Shown here piece after piece: positions 16,854 to 27,261 of a DNA stretch of 64,000 nucleotides. The number at the start of each line of letters is the position of its first letter. Positions within the stretch are counted from its first letter, which is position 1. The position numbers and the translations under genes were made by a program. The DNA comes from JAVBNU01 sp031551265 (GTDB lineage Bacteria; Cyanobacteriota; Vampirovibrionia; Gastranaerophilales; Gastranaerophilaceae), in contig JAVBNU010000005.1 in assembly GCA_031551265.1 (NCBI GenBank), forward strand, positions 101,901 to 165,900, given 5' to 3'. The notes below the pieces were generated by a model. That model did not search any database, was not told where the DNA came from, and worked only from the letters and a program-made list of their open reading frames with translations.

Positions 16854-19124
16854 TTAATACATATCGCCGGCGCTAAACGTGAATGTACCGCTCTTCGATG
16901 CATTGCGACCAGGGTTTGTGAGTGGGAAACCATAGTCGATGCTGAGTGGCCCGACACCCGGAATAAATACTTTCAAGCCAACACCTGTGGTAATTGCATG
17001 AAGTGGTCTGTCGTATATTTTGTCAGTTATGCTTTCATCAAAGATTTTACCTGCATCAGCAAATACTGTGAATCTGACATTCTCTAGGAATTTAAGTTTT
17101 TCTCTGCCGTCAATAAATGGAAGCGGTAATAGTAACTCAGCCGAACCTGATACAAAACCCTGACCTGTACCAACAGCACTCATTTTGAAACCTCTGATGC
17201 TATATGGTCCACCTAAGCGATAAGCAAGAACTTCAGGCATTTCGCCGTAGAGTCTGCTTCCGGCTTTCGCGGCCAGTGAAATTGCTGCTTTTTTCGTGTG
17301 CGGGATAGGTATGTACTGTTTTAAGCTACCCATCAGCTTACCGTGAGTGGAGCCAAAGTCACTAAGTCCAACAGCTTGATCAAATCTAACAGAAGCAACT
17401 GTACCAGTACGTGGAGCGATGATATTGTCACGGGTGTCAAACACTAAGCTTGGTGACAGATTGATAAAGAAGCCGCCTTCAAGCTGTTTTGCACGTTCCG
17501 AAATAGGAATACCGTTTGCAGCATATAAATCAGCGATTTGTTTAGCATCGCCTTCTTTAACTTTTATTTGTTCACCACCTAAGCCGAATGAGCCGGTTAA
17601 GTTTTTATATGTTTTGAATTGTCTGGATATAATTGTATCGAATCCGTAGCGTCTCTCGATTGCGAGCGGGATTTGGTATGATGCGAAATCTCTAAAAAAT
17701 GCTTTTGCCAGAAAAGAGTTGTCCGTACCCATTAAAACAGGTTCAAAGAAACTAAGTTCAGCTTGCCAGGTTGCGCGGTTGAGCATTGAATCATCTGACA
17801 TAATCGTACCGGTACCTGCCATGAAATTGGCTTGTAATCTTTGACCACGACCAAGGAAGTTGTTGTCACCGAAGCTTGCTGTACCGAAGAGACCTGTTGC
17901 TGTGTCAACACCCCCACCAACGGAGATTGTACCGGTTCTTTGCTCTTCAAGTTGAATCGTTATGTTATATTTGTCGGGTTCATCTTGATCTTGTTCAATT
18001 GTACGGGTAACGTCTTTGAATGCCTGTGTTGCGTAAAGTCGCATCAAGTCTTGCTTCAAGAGAGTTTCGTTATACGCGCCGCCCTCTTCAAGCAAAATAT
18101 TTCTTTTGACAACGAAATCTTTAGTTTTTTTGTTGCCTTCAACGTTGATACTTTTTATGATACCTTCGTCAACTTCAATATTTACAACACCATCGGGATC
18201 GTCTAAAACAGATTTAACGCGAGCCAATATGTAGCCTTTTGAACCATATAATTCATGAACTTTTTCTAACGTTTCGTTCATTACAACCAAATTTTGAGGT
18301 TGGTTTAAAAGCGGCATCAATACTGCATTAATTTCTTCACTGGGCACAGAATTATTACCGTCAATAGTAAAGCCCGTGATAGGAATATTTTCTTCTACCG
18401 AAATTCTGATTGTAATGCTTGTATCATCGTGAATAATAGGAATAGCGCGTATTTTTTCCGTGAAATAACCCATATCATAAATCGCTTTAAGGTTTTGCTG
18501 CACAATATCACGACTGTACATATCACCGGGGCGCATGCCCATTTTATTTATCAATGTTTCGGTGCTTATAAGCTTGTTGCCTGTAATTTCAATATTTTTT
18601 ATATAGACCATTTTTTGGTCAGGTGATGTACTCTTGCTTGGAGTAGGTTCATTATAGTATTGTGTTGTTGGCTCTTGTGGTTGTGTGGAATCTTCTTCCT
18701 GAATCGGTTCTGCCTGATCTTTTTTCTTTTTTTTGCTGAACCAGCCGGCTTTTACTTCTTTTTCTTGTGCAGGCTGCTCGACAACCTCTTTTGTCTCTTT
18801 AGGTTTATTCTTGCGCTGCCAGAACCAGCCTGTGTTCTCAAGCTCTGCATTTTCTCTGGCTTCAATTCGTTTTAAATCCTCTTCATCAGCCAAAGGATTG
18901 ACTTTCGGATGCCCGGTTATAATCTGATAAGCTTCTTCTTCCGTTGTAAGCTGTTTTATCGGTTCATCCTTATTGCTTTTGCTACCTAGTGCTATAGCCT
19001 GCAAAGGTTGTGTAAATAACAAAAAGAGTAAAATAATTTGTGTATATATAAATATTTTCTTAACTTTATTCAATCTTAGTTTCTTCCTAAGCTCAATTAC
19101 TATTCTTCCTAAGAGACAACTCAC
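16854..19124 (-). CDS. Omp85/BamA-family outer-membrane protein
   Basis: Omp85 proteins fold beta-barrels into the outer membrane, so the cell is diderm. After a hydrophobic signal segment (FIYTQIILLFLLFTQPLQA) comes a Lys/Glu/Pro-rich linker (about 50-170), then three POTRA-like repeats (about 172-400; for example ITGNKLISTETLINKMG, ITGFTIDGNNSVPSEE and INVEGNKKTKDFVVKRNIL), then the barrel with the conserved YRLGGPYSIRGF (lid-lock RGF) and a C-terminus ending in aromatic SAGDMY. Three POTRAs and a charged linker are the cyanobacterial style. The start is uncertain: TTG at 19073 with AGGAAG upstream would remove 17 residues. Confidence 0.93.
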   Translation of the reverse strand: MSCLLGRIVIELRKKLRLNKVKKIFIYTQIILLFLLFTQPLQAIALGSKSNKDEPIKQLTTEEEAYQIITGHPKVNPLADEEDLKRIEARENAELENTGWFWQRKNKPKETKEVVEQPAQEKEVKAGWFSKKKKKDQAEPIQEEDSTQPQEPTTQYYNEPTPSKSTSPDQKMVYIKNIEITGNKLISTETLINKMGMRPGDMYSRDIVQQNLKAIYDMGYFTEKIRAIPIIHDDTSITIRISVEENIPITGFTIDGNNSVPSEEINAVLMPLLNQPQNLVVMNETLEKVHELYGSKGYILARVKSVLDDPDGVVNIEVDEGIIKSINVEGNKKTKDFVVKRNILLEEGGAYNETLLKQDLMRLYATQAFKDVTRTIEQDQDEPDKYNITIQLEEQRTGTISVGGGVDTATGLFGTASFGDNNFLGRGQRLQANFMAGTGTIMSDDSMLNRATWQAELSFFEPVLMGTDNSFLAKAFFRDFASYQIPLAIERRYGFDTIISRQFKTYKNLTGSFGLGGEQIKVKEGDAKQIADLYAANGIPISERAKQLEGGFFINLSPSLVFDTRDNIIAPRTGTVASVRFDQAVGLSDFGSTHGKLMGSLKQYIPIPHTKKAAISLAAKAGSRLYGEMPEVLAYRLGGPYSIRGFKMSAVGTGQGFVSGSAELLLPLPFIDGREKLKFLENVRFTVFADAGKIFDESITDKIYDRPLHAITTGVGLKVFIPGVGPLSIDYGFPLTNPGRNASKSGTFTFSAGDMY

Positions 19125-19409
19125 TGTTTATATGTGGTCTATAACCAGCTTATCATAACTATACTAAAGTTAGTAGTAAATTTCTATATTTTTCTTAATA
19201 AATCGTATAAATTACTTATTTCGTTTGATATATGGGTTTTTCTTGAATCGTATTTATTATGAAGATTTGTTAAAATGAATTGTTTTCTGAAAACGCCCTG
19301 ATAACAGGAAAAAATAAAATGTCTTTATTTTTATAAAAACAAAATGTGTGAAATTTTTTTATGTTCTATTTTAAATAGATATAGCAATAACAGGATTTTA
19401 TAAATCAAT
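19125..19409. other. Divergent intergenic region, 285 bp
   Basis: This very AT-rich gap lies between the divergently transcribed Omp85 and GH13 genes. It should carry both promoters. I see no hairpin terminator and no REP copy. Confidence 0.4.
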
Positions 19410-21842
19410 ATGAAATTAAATTCAATATCAAGTTCGGATTTTAAATTTTCACAAAAAGTTAATCATTGTGCGTGCACTCAACAAAAGATTGCCCATGCGG
19501 CTAGTATTTGTGCTGAGAATCCCATGTCGGCTGCAAATAAAACTTATGCTTTAAATTATAAAAACATTTCATTCGGACATACCAAAACAGAGCATGACAG
19601 CTGGGGGGCAAAAATTGTTAAGGATAAAAATTCGCCCTATTACGGCTGTGCAACGTTTAAAATTGCCAGTTTCCCGCCTGAAAATGGTGCAACACCTCAA
19701 GTTTTTGTGGAAATTAAACAAAGAGATTCTGACCTAAATACTGATGAATGCTGGAATAGTTCGATAAAAACCTATTATATATCTAAACATCCTAAAGTTG
19801 TGAAAGTTGAGCCTACTTGCCCTGAAAAATCTACGATATACCCTCTACGCCATACCAGCAACGGGATTTACGAGTTGAAACTTGAACCGGGCATCGTTGA
19901 ATATGGTGATGAATACAGATTTTTAGTAGCACCGAACAGAATCGACTTAAACCCTGACTTACCGCCTAATATCACAGGCGTTAAAGACCCGTACTCCAAC
20001 TACCAAAAAACAATTTTCAGCTGGTCTACCGTATTTGACCATGACAGCTATAAGTGGAGCGATAACGAAACAAAGTGGCAAAATAACAAATGTCCTGAAA
20101 AAGTTTCACGTCTCGCAAAAAAAGAAAAAAATGGAATGACTAAAATGGAAGATTTGGTCATGTACGAGATTAATATCCCTACATTCAGTAAAGAAGGTAA
20201 TTTTGAGGGTGCAATAAAAGAATTACCAAAGGTTAGAGAGTTGGGATTTAATGCCGTTAAGGTCATGCCTACTGAGGGCACATATGGTGCAAATTGGGGC
20301 TATGATGGCACGGATAAAAATGCGCCAAGCGCACATTTAGGCGGCCCTAACGGAGAAAAAGCATTTGTGGATGCAGCACATGAGCATGGGCTGAGCGTTA
20401 TAAAAGATATGGTGCCAAATCACATTGGGCCGGAGGGCAATTTCTTAGAATTTACAGGCGATTATTTAATGGATTTGCCTAAAGATCATCCGTTGAAAAA
20501 ATGGGGTGACCCGTTTAACTATGAACAGCGCGGGCATACACAATATGTTCAGGATTATATATGTAATGCAGCTATGCTTTGGCTCGATAAATATCACTAC
20601 GATGGCTTGAGACTTGATATGACTTCAAGAATGGGGTCTGATAAAACATTGAAAAAAATGGCCATGGAAATCCATTATCACTATCCTCATGCAATTTTAA
20701 TAGCTGAAGATGAGCGTTTAGAGCAAGATAGAGTTATTACGCCTCTGACACCCGAGGAAGAATGCTATAATAAGCCCGAGCAGGTTCATGATGAGGTGAT
20801 TAAAAATTATGAAAGCCATCCTATTACCGATGCGTCTAAGTATTTGAATATAGGGATGGATTCACAATGGTATTTTGATTACCACCACTCACTAGATGCG
20901 CTTTTGCGTGATGATAGCAGCGCATTTTGGCGTTTCATCGGTGTTATTAAAAATGCTAAAGGTCGAATGGTCTTTAATACCAGCCATGATGAATCCGGTA
21001 ATAATGGCGGGTTGAGAAAAGCTGCTCATATAATCAGACATACACTGGATTTAGCAGGAAGAATCTCAAGTCAGAATGGTTATGAAATATGGACTAGCGC
21101 AGACAAAGCCGCGCAGGAGCTGCTTTATTCAGGTTTAAGCGGTGACTACTCAGACATGCCTGAGAATGAGAGAATTAAGTTTTTAAATGACTTGAAAATT
21201 CGTGAAGACAAATATATTACTCCCGAAAAATTAGATGAAGCAGTCAAAAATGCTTTTACAGCCCAACGTTTAGGCATGGCTATCACACACACAATGCCGG
21301 GACCGAAAATGGTGCTGCAAGGTGAGCCTTTTGAGGTTGCGCCTTTTAAATTCTTTAGAAGGGTTCATAACCAAGAAATAAACGTTGATGCATCGGGAGA
21401 AAAAGGTTATGATGTTGGCGAATCTGCATATCAGGCCTCTATAATGGGGCGTTTCCACTATGACGGGCAGGACAAACTGGAACTTTTTATGAAAGATTTA
21501 AACAAAATGACAGCGGCGAATCCTGCATTACGTGACGGTAAAATTGAAGATGCTCTTGATGTTCATAGCCACACAAATATTTTAGGGCTTCACATGACCC
21601 ACCCTAATGGTAATGAAGTTTATACTATAACCAATTTTGGCGGCCAAAACTACCCGGCATACGGCATCAATTTCCCTCCCGGCAAGTGGAAATTATCTTT
21701 GCTAAGCAACGATGAGAGATATGGTGGTACATCTAAATTTGATAATGCAGAAATTCTTTCCCATGGCGAAAAAGGATATTATAAAGTATTTGTCCCGGAG
21801 CTTAACAAAAAAGAAGTAAGAGTCTACGTCAAAGTAGCCTAA
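19410..21842 (+). CDS. GH13 alpha-amylase-superfamily enzyme with SFG leader
   Basis: This 810-residue protein has a GH13 TIM barrel in its middle. GANWGYDGTD, DMVPNHIGPEG, GLRLDMTSR (nucleophile Asp near 405), AILIAEDE (general acid Glu near 433) and NTSHDESGN (stabilising Asp near 527) mark the active site. A beta-rich region (about 60-220) precedes the barrel, as in branching enzymes and maltooligosyltrehalose trehalohydrolases, and a beta domain ends the protein. Exact substrate is undecided; an alpha-glucan or glycogen role is likely. The first 56 residues have no signal peptide and end in NISFG (F55). Confidence 0.88.
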   Translation: MKLNSISSSDFKFSQKVNHCACTQQKIAHAASICAENPMSAANKTYALNYKNISFGHTKTEHDSWGAKIVKDKNSPYYGCATFKIASFPPENGATPQVFVEIKQRDSDLNTDECWNSSIKTYYISKHPKVVKVEPTCPEKSTIYPLRHTSNGIYELKLEPGIVEYGDEYRFLVAPNRIDLNPDLPPNITGVKDPYSNYQKTIFSWSTVFDHDSYKWSDNETKWQNNKCPEKVSRLAKKEKNGMTKMEDLVMYEINIPTFSKEGNFEGAIKELPKVRELGFNAVKVMPTEGTYGANWGYDGTDKNAPSAHLGGPNGEKAFVDAAHEHGLSVIKDMVPNHIGPEGNFLEFTGDYLMDLPKDHPLKKWGDPFNYEQRGHTQYVQDYICNAAMLWLDKYHYDGLRLDMTSRMGSDKTLKKMAMEIHYHYPHAILIAEDERLEQDRVITPLTPEEECYNKPEQVHDEVIKNYESHPITDASKYLNIGMDSQWYFDYHHSLDALLRDDSSAFWRFIGVIKNAKGRMVFNTSHDESGNNGGLRKAAHIIRHTLDLAGRISSQNGYEIWTSADKAAQELLYSGLSGDYSDMPENERIKFLNDLKIREDKYITPEKLDEAVKNAFTAQRLGMAITHTMPGPKMVLQGEPFEVAPFKFFRRVHNQEINVDASGEKGYDVGESAYQASIMGRFHYDGQDKLELFMKDLNKMTAANPALRDGKIEDALDVHSHTNILGLHMTHPNGNEVYTITNFGGQNYPAYGINFPPGKWKLSLLSNDERYGGTSKFDNAEILSHGEKGYYKVFVPELNKKEVRVYVKVA

Positions 21843-21974
21843 AGTATGGTGCATAAATCCACGGATTTAAAATTAGACTATTTACCTAATCCTTATGTTA
21901 TCTTTTTTATTATTGAAAATTTATGATATCAATTATAGAATATACATAGAGAGCATAAAAATTTGTGAGGTCCG

Positions 21975-23174
21975 ATGTCTAGAATTAAGAGAATAATGCT
22001 GTTGCTGCTTACGTTGCTTGGCTTGGGTTTGTCCGTAAAATTGTTCTATATTTATATGGATGTAAACTTCAACCCACAGCATGCACCCAGTTTTTGTAAT
22101 ATTAACAGCTATGTAGATTGTGATGCGGTTGCTAAAACATCGCATGCGCTTTTGTTTGGCATTCCTAACGCGCTTTGGGGAATATTTTTATATTTATTGT
22201 TCTTGTTCCTAATTTTCGTGGACAAGATAAAGAAACTAAAATTCTTACCGTTTTTAGAAGTGTTCAAAAACCCTCTGTCATATATTGCGTCGTTGGGTGT
22301 TTTGAGTTTTGCGGTATCAGTGATACTTGCTTGTGTTTCCATTTTTGCAATTGAAAAAATATGTATTCTTTGTTTTGTGACATATTTTATCAACCTGTTT
22401 ATAGCAATCATTGCGAGAACACCGGGCAAAGATAAAGGTTTTGAATTTGATATAAAAACAAGTGTTGCCGACTTATTAGATGGCATAAAAAAACCGATAT
22501 ATTTGATAATGCTGTCGTTTTGTGTTCTTATTTTTGGCGTATTCGTGGCGGTAATTAATCACAGCAAAGTATTTTCTCCACCAAAACCTGTTGGATCAAT
22601 TATGCAATACGCTGAAATGAAAACTAACCCCTACAAAGTTTCAGGAAACATCTTGGGCGACAGACATCCTAAGGTGATAGTCAATCTTTACACTGACTAT
22701 CAGTGCCCGCACTGCCGTATACTTAATATTATGCTGCATCAGGCTATGCAAGACGTAAAAGGTGTTATGATTGTTCACCATGACTTCCCGCTGGATACTG
22801 AATGCAACCCTTTGTTGCGGCATTCAATGCATAAAAATTCATGTATGCTCGCAAGATATTCACTCGCTGCCGCAATGCAAGGCAAAGCATGGGATATGAG
22901 CTCTTTGTTATTTGATAATAAGTTCCAGTCCGAAAAGGATGTCTTGAAAACAGCTAAAAAGATTAAAGGGCTTGATATTGAGCAGCTCGAAAAAGACGCG
23001 AACAGTAATATTGTTAGTGTTGAGTTGAAACAAAATATCAATGCGGCTATTGAGCGCAATGTCAAAGCCACGCCAACCATGTTAATTGGCGCTCGAATTT
23101 ACACAGGAACAATGCCCTATGATGAGTTAATAAAAGTATTAACCGCTAACGGGGCAGAGCCAAGAAATAAATAA
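21975..23174 (+). CDS. VKOR-DsbA fusion, disulfide-bond forming membrane protein
   Basis: The N-terminal half (about 1-150) is a VKOR domain with four or five membrane segments, the loop cysteine pair in FCNINSYVDCDA and the quinone-side CxxC in EKICILCFV. The C-terminal half (from about 225) is a periplasmic DsbA-like thioredoxin domain with DYQCPHCRI as active site and the cis-Pro region ATPTMLIG. VKOR re-oxidises the thioredoxin domain with quinone. Such fusions are typical of cyanobacteria and some actinobacteria; the usual partner there is a thioredoxin, here more DsbA-like. It supports oxidative folding in the periplasm. queH follows after 11 bp, so they are probably co-transcribed. Confidence 0.92.
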   Translation: MSRIKRIMLLLLTLLGLGLSVKLFYIYMDVNFNPQHAPSFCNINSYVDCDAVAKTSHALLFGIPNALWGIFLYLLFLFLIFVDKIKKLKFLPFLEVFKNPLSYIASLGVLSFAVSVILACVSIFAIEKICILCFVTYFINLFIAIIARTPGKDKGFEFDIKTSVADLLDGIKKPIYLIMLSFCVLIFGVFVAVINHSKVFSPPKPVGSIMQYAEMKTNPYKVSGNILGDRHPKVIVNLYTDYQCPHCRILNIMLHQAMQDVKGVMIVHHDFPLDTECNPLLRHSMHKNSCMLARYSLAAAMQGKAWDMSSLLFDNKFQSEKDVLKTAKKIKGLDIEQLEKDANSNIVSVELKQNINAAIERNVKATPTMLIGARIYTGTMPYDELIKVLTANGAEPRNK

Positions 23175-23185
23175 AACGGATACTT

Positions 23186-23725
23186 ATGAAAGAACAGGTT
23201 CTATGTCATGCATGTTGTGCGGTATGTAGCGCATACCCGCTTCAGAAAATAATCTCTGATGACTATGAACCTGTTTTGTATTTTTATAATCCGAATATCT
23301 ACCCGAAAGCTGAATATGAACGCAGACTTGAGGAACTGAAAAAATACTGCGAAAAATATAACTACAATCTCATTATTGACGAAGACGATGAGGTTGTCTG
23401 GCAAAATTTTATCAAAGGCTATGAAAATGAGCCTGAAAAAGGCAAACGATGCAAAAAATGCTTTGAGATACGCTTGGATAAAACCGCACAAAAAGCAAAA
23501 GAATTAGGCGTAAATAAAATTTCGACAACACTAACCGTTAGCCCGCACAAAAGCTCTGAAATGATTTTTACTGTTTTATCGGCGCTTAAAACGAAGTACT
23601 GCATTGAATATCTTGAGTTCGATTTCAAAAAAGAAGATGGGTTTTTAAAGTCTATGCAAACCGCAAAAGACGAAAACTTTTATCGCCAAAATTATTGTGG
23701 ATGCCGGTATAGCTTGCCACTGTAG
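23186..23725 (+). CDS. queH: Epoxyqueuosine reductase QueH
   Basis: QueH (formerly DUF208) does the last step of queuosine tRNA modification and replaces QueG. The iron-sulfur/iron ligands are all visible: CHACCAVC near the N-terminus (residues 8-15), RCKKCFEIRL (about 92-101) and YRQNYCGCRY at the C-terminus. Length (179) fits. No other queuosine gene is in the window. Confidence 0.95.
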   Translation: MKEQVLCHACCAVCSAYPLQKIISDDYEPVLYFYNPNIYPKAEYERRLEELKKYCEKYNYNLIIDEDDEVVWQNFIKGYENEPEKGKRCKKCFEIRLDKTAQKAKELGVNKISTTLTVSPHKSSEMIFTVLSALKTKYCIEYLEFDFKKEDGFLKSMQTAKDENFYRQNYCGCRYSLPL

Positions 23726-23742
23726 GGTGCGTCTCACGCACC
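23722..23742 (+). repeat. GTAG-headed REP palindrome, copy 3 (reference copy)
   Basis: GTAG followed by the perfect hairpin GGTGCGT-CTC-ACGCACC. It overlaps the last codon of queH. Nine related copies occur in the window; the GTAG head next to a palindrome is the layout of REPs served by RAYT (Y1 transposase) enzymes. Confidence 0.85.
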
Positions 23743-23754
23743 GAAACTAATAAC

Positions 23755-26700
23755 TTACGTCAGCGAACTAATTTCGACTTTGACGCGGTTATTGAAAGCG
23801 TCTTTTATATCGTGTGACAGATCATTTGTCGGATTGACCCAGAGGTTTGCATCGGCTAAGATTTTTACTTGATGTTCGCCGTTTTTTACTTTCAAAATCA
23901 ACGGGTCATCGCCTTTATGTGAAACAGTGAGATCTTTTAGACGCACTATTTCTTCAAACGAAAGCTCTTCATCCAGCTCAAGCGTTACCAAATTACTGTT
24001 ATCAACCGATTTTACGTTATCAATAATAACACTCAGCTGTTCTTCGCTTTGACGGTTGATTTTGCCCGAAATTATTACCTTTTGCTCGTTGTCTAAGAAG
24101 GAATTATACATCTGCAGTGTTTTGTGGAATGCAACAAACTCGACTTTTCCTGTCAAATCCTCAATTATTCCTGCTTTTAAGAATTTTGTAGGATCTTTTT
24201 TGGTCGGAATCTGACGAATTTGTGAAAGCAGCCCACAAATTGTCACAGGTCTTTCGTTTGGCATTTCTGCCAACTCACTTATATTATGACTGGTCAAAAA
24301 CGGTAAACTGTCGCGTATGCTGAACAAAGGATGGCTGGTTACGTAAAAGCCGAGATATTCTTTTTCAAAAGCTTGTATTATTTTGTCGGGATATTCTTCA
24401 TCAGTGCCACTCAGCTGGAATGTTGCCTCCTGAAAATCGGGATTTTCAGACAAACCGGCAAAAAGGCTGACCTGCCCGCTATTTTTTTGCTCCTGAACAC
24501 GTGAAGCGTGTTCGACAATGTAGTCTAAATTTTCGATTAATTGTTTACGGCTTTTTTCGATTGAATCAAAAACACCTGCACGAATTAAGCTCTCTAAAAC
24601 TCTTTTATTGAGGCATTTTGTGTCGACCCTTGTGCAGAAATCTTGTATTGATTTAAATGGTTCTACTTCGCGTTCTTTTTCGATAGCTTCAATAACAGCA
24701 CCACCAACGTTTTTGATTGAGGCAAGCCCGAATCTGATAGTGTTTTCGTCAGGCGTGAATTCTGCCGATGATTTGTTGATATCAGGCGCTAAAACCTGTA
24801 TCCCAGCCTGTTGACTCTCTGCAATGTATAACTGAGTTTTATCCTGATCTGAGCTTACGCTTGACAATAGCGATGCAAAATATTCCACAGGATAATGCGC
24901 TTTTAAATATGCCGTTTGGTAGGCTACAAAAGCATATGCGGCCGAGTGCGACCGGTTAAAACAATACTCTGCGAATTTTTCTATCTGTTCAAACAATGTT
25001 GTAGCAGCTTTTTCAGGCATATCATTTTTGGCAGAACCCTCAACAAACGCGGCTTTTTGCTTCGCCATCTCATCAGCTTTTTTCTTACCCATAGCACGAC
25101 GCACCATATCAGCTTGTCCAAGTGAATATCCGGCCAAAACTTGGAATATCTGCATGATTTGTTCCTGATAAACAATTGTGCCGTATGTATCCTTCAATAT
25201 CGGCTCAAGTAGAGGGTGCGCATATGTAATTTTTTGACGTCCGTGCTTACGTTCTACAAAATCCTCAACCATGCCGGATTCTAGCGGCCCCGGCCGAAAC
25301 AGGGCAACGAGTGCACCCAAATCTTCAAAAACACTCGGTTTTAAATCTCTTACGAGTTTTTTCATCCCTGCCGACTCCAGCTGGAAAACACCATCGGTGT
25401 CACCTTTTGTAAGTAATTCATAGGTCGGCTTATCATCAAGTGAAATTTTATTAATATCAAGTTTTTCGCCTGTGCGTTTTTCAATCAATTTGAGCGTGTT
25501 ATTGATTATTGTCAAATTTCGCAGCCCGAGAAAATCCATTTTTAACAAACCAAGCTTTTCGAGGTTAGACATTGCGAATTGGGTTATGATAATGCCCTCT
25601 TTTGAAGGTTGCACGGGTACGATTTGATCGAGTGGAACGTGTGAGATTATGACGCCTGCAGCGTGCATACCAATATTGTTTTTCAACCCTTCGATTGAGT
25701 GTGCCATATCTACTAAGTTTTTTATTTTCGGATCAACATCATATATCGCTTTTAACTCCATACCGGGCTTGAGCGCATCATCAATTTTTGTGCCGGGGGC
25801 GCTTGGAATCATTTGTGATAGCTTGTTTGACTCAGCAAACGGAATATCATACACGCGCGCAACACTTTTGAGAGCGTTACGTGCTGCAAGTGTGCCGAAT
25901 GTAATAATCTGACAAACCTTGTCCATACCGTACTTTTCGGTTACATAGTCGATAACCCGACCACGTTTTTCTACACAAAAGTCAATATCGACGTCGGGCA
26001 TACTTACACGTTCTGGGTTCAAAAATCTTTCAAACAGCAGGTTGTGTTCGACAGGGTCAATATCAGTTATGCCAAGAGCATACGCAACAATACTGCCAGC
26101 TGCCGAGCCTCTGCCGGGCCCGACCGGAATATCGTTAGTTTTTGCGTAGTTGATGAAATCCCAGGTGATTAAAAAGTACGCTGAAAATCCCATTTGTTCG
26201 ATAATTTTCAACTCATATTTATAACGTTCTTCGATTTCTTTTGTAATTTCGCCATAGCGTTCTTCTAATCCCTCGCGCACCTTAAAATCGAGGTAAGAAT
26301 CAGTCGTGTGATTGCCCGGCACTGCATATTCAGGCAGCGGCGAATTGCCCATATCGAGAATTAAATGGCATTTTTCTGCGATGTCAACAGTGTTTTTTAT
26401 TGCGTCCTCAAATGTCTCGGCATCAAGCCATTTAAAGGCATCGCGCAATTCCTCTGCAGTTTTTATATAAAATTCATTATTAGGGAACCTGATTCTTTTT
26501 TCTTCGGTTTTTAGCGAGTTTGTCTGAATACATAGCAGAGTGTCGTGCCAGTCAGCGTCTTCCTTTTTAGGGTAGTGACTGTCGTTTGTTATTACTAATT
26601 TTATGTCTAATTCTTTTGCGATTTTAATCAAGTCCGGGTTAGACATTTTTTGTTCTTGCAGACCATGGTCTTGCAATTCGATATAATAATCTTCTCCAAA

Positions 26701-27189
26701 AATTCCTTTATATTTTTTTGCGACCTCAAGCGCCACGTCTTTTTTGTCTTTTAAAATATTCCTTGCAACTTCACCCTGCAAGCAAGCTGAAAGACAAATC
26801 AAACCCTCGCTGTATTGTTCGATAAGCTCGGTTGTAATGCGAGGTTTATAATAAAATCCCTCAACGTGTGAAATACTCACAAGTTTTACTAAATTTTGGT
26901 AGCCCTGTTTATTTTTCGCCAGCAGCACAAGGTGGAATAATTCGTTGTTATGCGGGTCCTTCACTGATAAATCACCGTTATAAACGTACATCTCACAGCC
27001 GATTATCGGCTTAACGCCCATATCTTTGGCGGCGAGATATAAATCAATTGCGCCATACATCACGCCGTGGTCAGTCACCGCGACTGCCGGCATATTTTGT
27101 TCTTTGGCAATTTTGCACAATTCATTTATGCGAACTGCACCATCTAAAAGACTATACTCACTGTGTGTATGTAGTGGAACGTACTGCAT
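23755..27189 (-). CDS. dnaE: DNA polymerase III alpha subunit
   Basis: This is the replicative polymerase catalytic subunit, 1144 residues, C-family DnaE1 type. An N-terminal PHP domain opens with PLHTHSEYSLLDGAV and has NDSHYPKKEDADWHD. The palm contains PDVDIDFCVEKRG (two catalytic Asp near 395) and LLKMDFLGLRNL (third Asp near 550). It is followed by the finger/beta-binding region, RSHSAAYAFVAYQTAYLK, and an OB-fold domain (about 980-1060, VTICGLLSQIRQIPTKKD). There is no exonuclease insertion, so not PolC. It is transcribed alone; a REP copy marks its 3' side. Confidence 0.98.
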   Translation of the reverse strand: MQYVPLHTHSEYSLLDGAVRINELCKIAKEQNMPAVAVTDHGVMYGAIDLYLAAKDMGVKPIIGCEMYVYNGDLSVKDPHNNELFHLVLLAKNKQGYQNLVKLVSISHVEGFYYKPRITTELIEQYSEGLICLSACLQGEVARNILKDKKDVALEVAKKYKGIFGEDYYIELQDHGLQEQKMSNPDLIKIAKELDIKLVITNDSHYPKKEDADWHDTLLCIQTNSLKTEEKRIRFPNNEFYIKTAEELRDAFKWLDAETFEDAIKNTVDIAEKCHLILDMGNSPLPEYAVPGNHTTDSYLDFKVREGLEERYGEITKEIEERYKYELKIIEQMGFSAYFLITWDFINYAKTNDIPVGPGRGSAAGSIVAYALGITDIDPVEHNLLFERFLNPERVSMPDVDIDFCVEKRGRVIDYVTEKYGMDKVCQIITFGTLAARNALKSVARVYDIPFAESNKLSQMIPSAPGTKIDDALKPGMELKAIYDVDPKIKNLVDMAHSIEGLKNNIGMHAAGVIISHVPLDQIVPVQPSKEGIIITQFAMSNLEKLGLLKMDFLGLRNLTIINNTLKLIEKRTGEKLDINKISLDDKPTYELLTKGDTDGVFQLESAGMKKLVRDLKPSVFEDLGALVALFRPGPLESGMVEDFVERKHGRQKITYAHPLLEPILKDTYGTIVYQEQIMQIFQVLAGYSLGQADMVRRAMGKKKADEMAKQKAAFVEGSAKNDMPEKAATTLFEQIEKFAEYCFNRSHSAAYAFVAYQTAYLKAHYPVEYFASLLSSVSSDQDKTQLYIAESQQAGIQVLAPDINKSSAEFTPDENTIRFGLASIKNVGGAVIEAIEKEREVEPFKSIQDFCTRVDTKCLNKRVLESLIRAGVFDSIEKSRKQLIENLDYIVEHASRVQEQKNSGQVSLFAGLSENPDFQEATFQLSGTDEEYPDKIIQAFEKEYLGFYVTSHPLFSIRDSLPFLTSHNISELAEMPNERPVTICGLLSQIRQIPTKKDPTKFLKAGIIEDLTGKVEFVAFHKTLQMYNSFLDNEQKVIISGKINRQSEEQLSVIIDNVKSVDNSNLVTLELDEELSFEEIVRLKDLTVSHKGDDPLILKVKNGEHQVKILADANLWVNPTNDLSHDIKDAFNNRVKVEISSLT

Positions 27190-27261
27190 GATACCAATTT
27201 AGCACAGACAAGCATGACTTTGAGTAAAGTTTTTTGAAGAGTCCTTTGAATTTTATACGGG

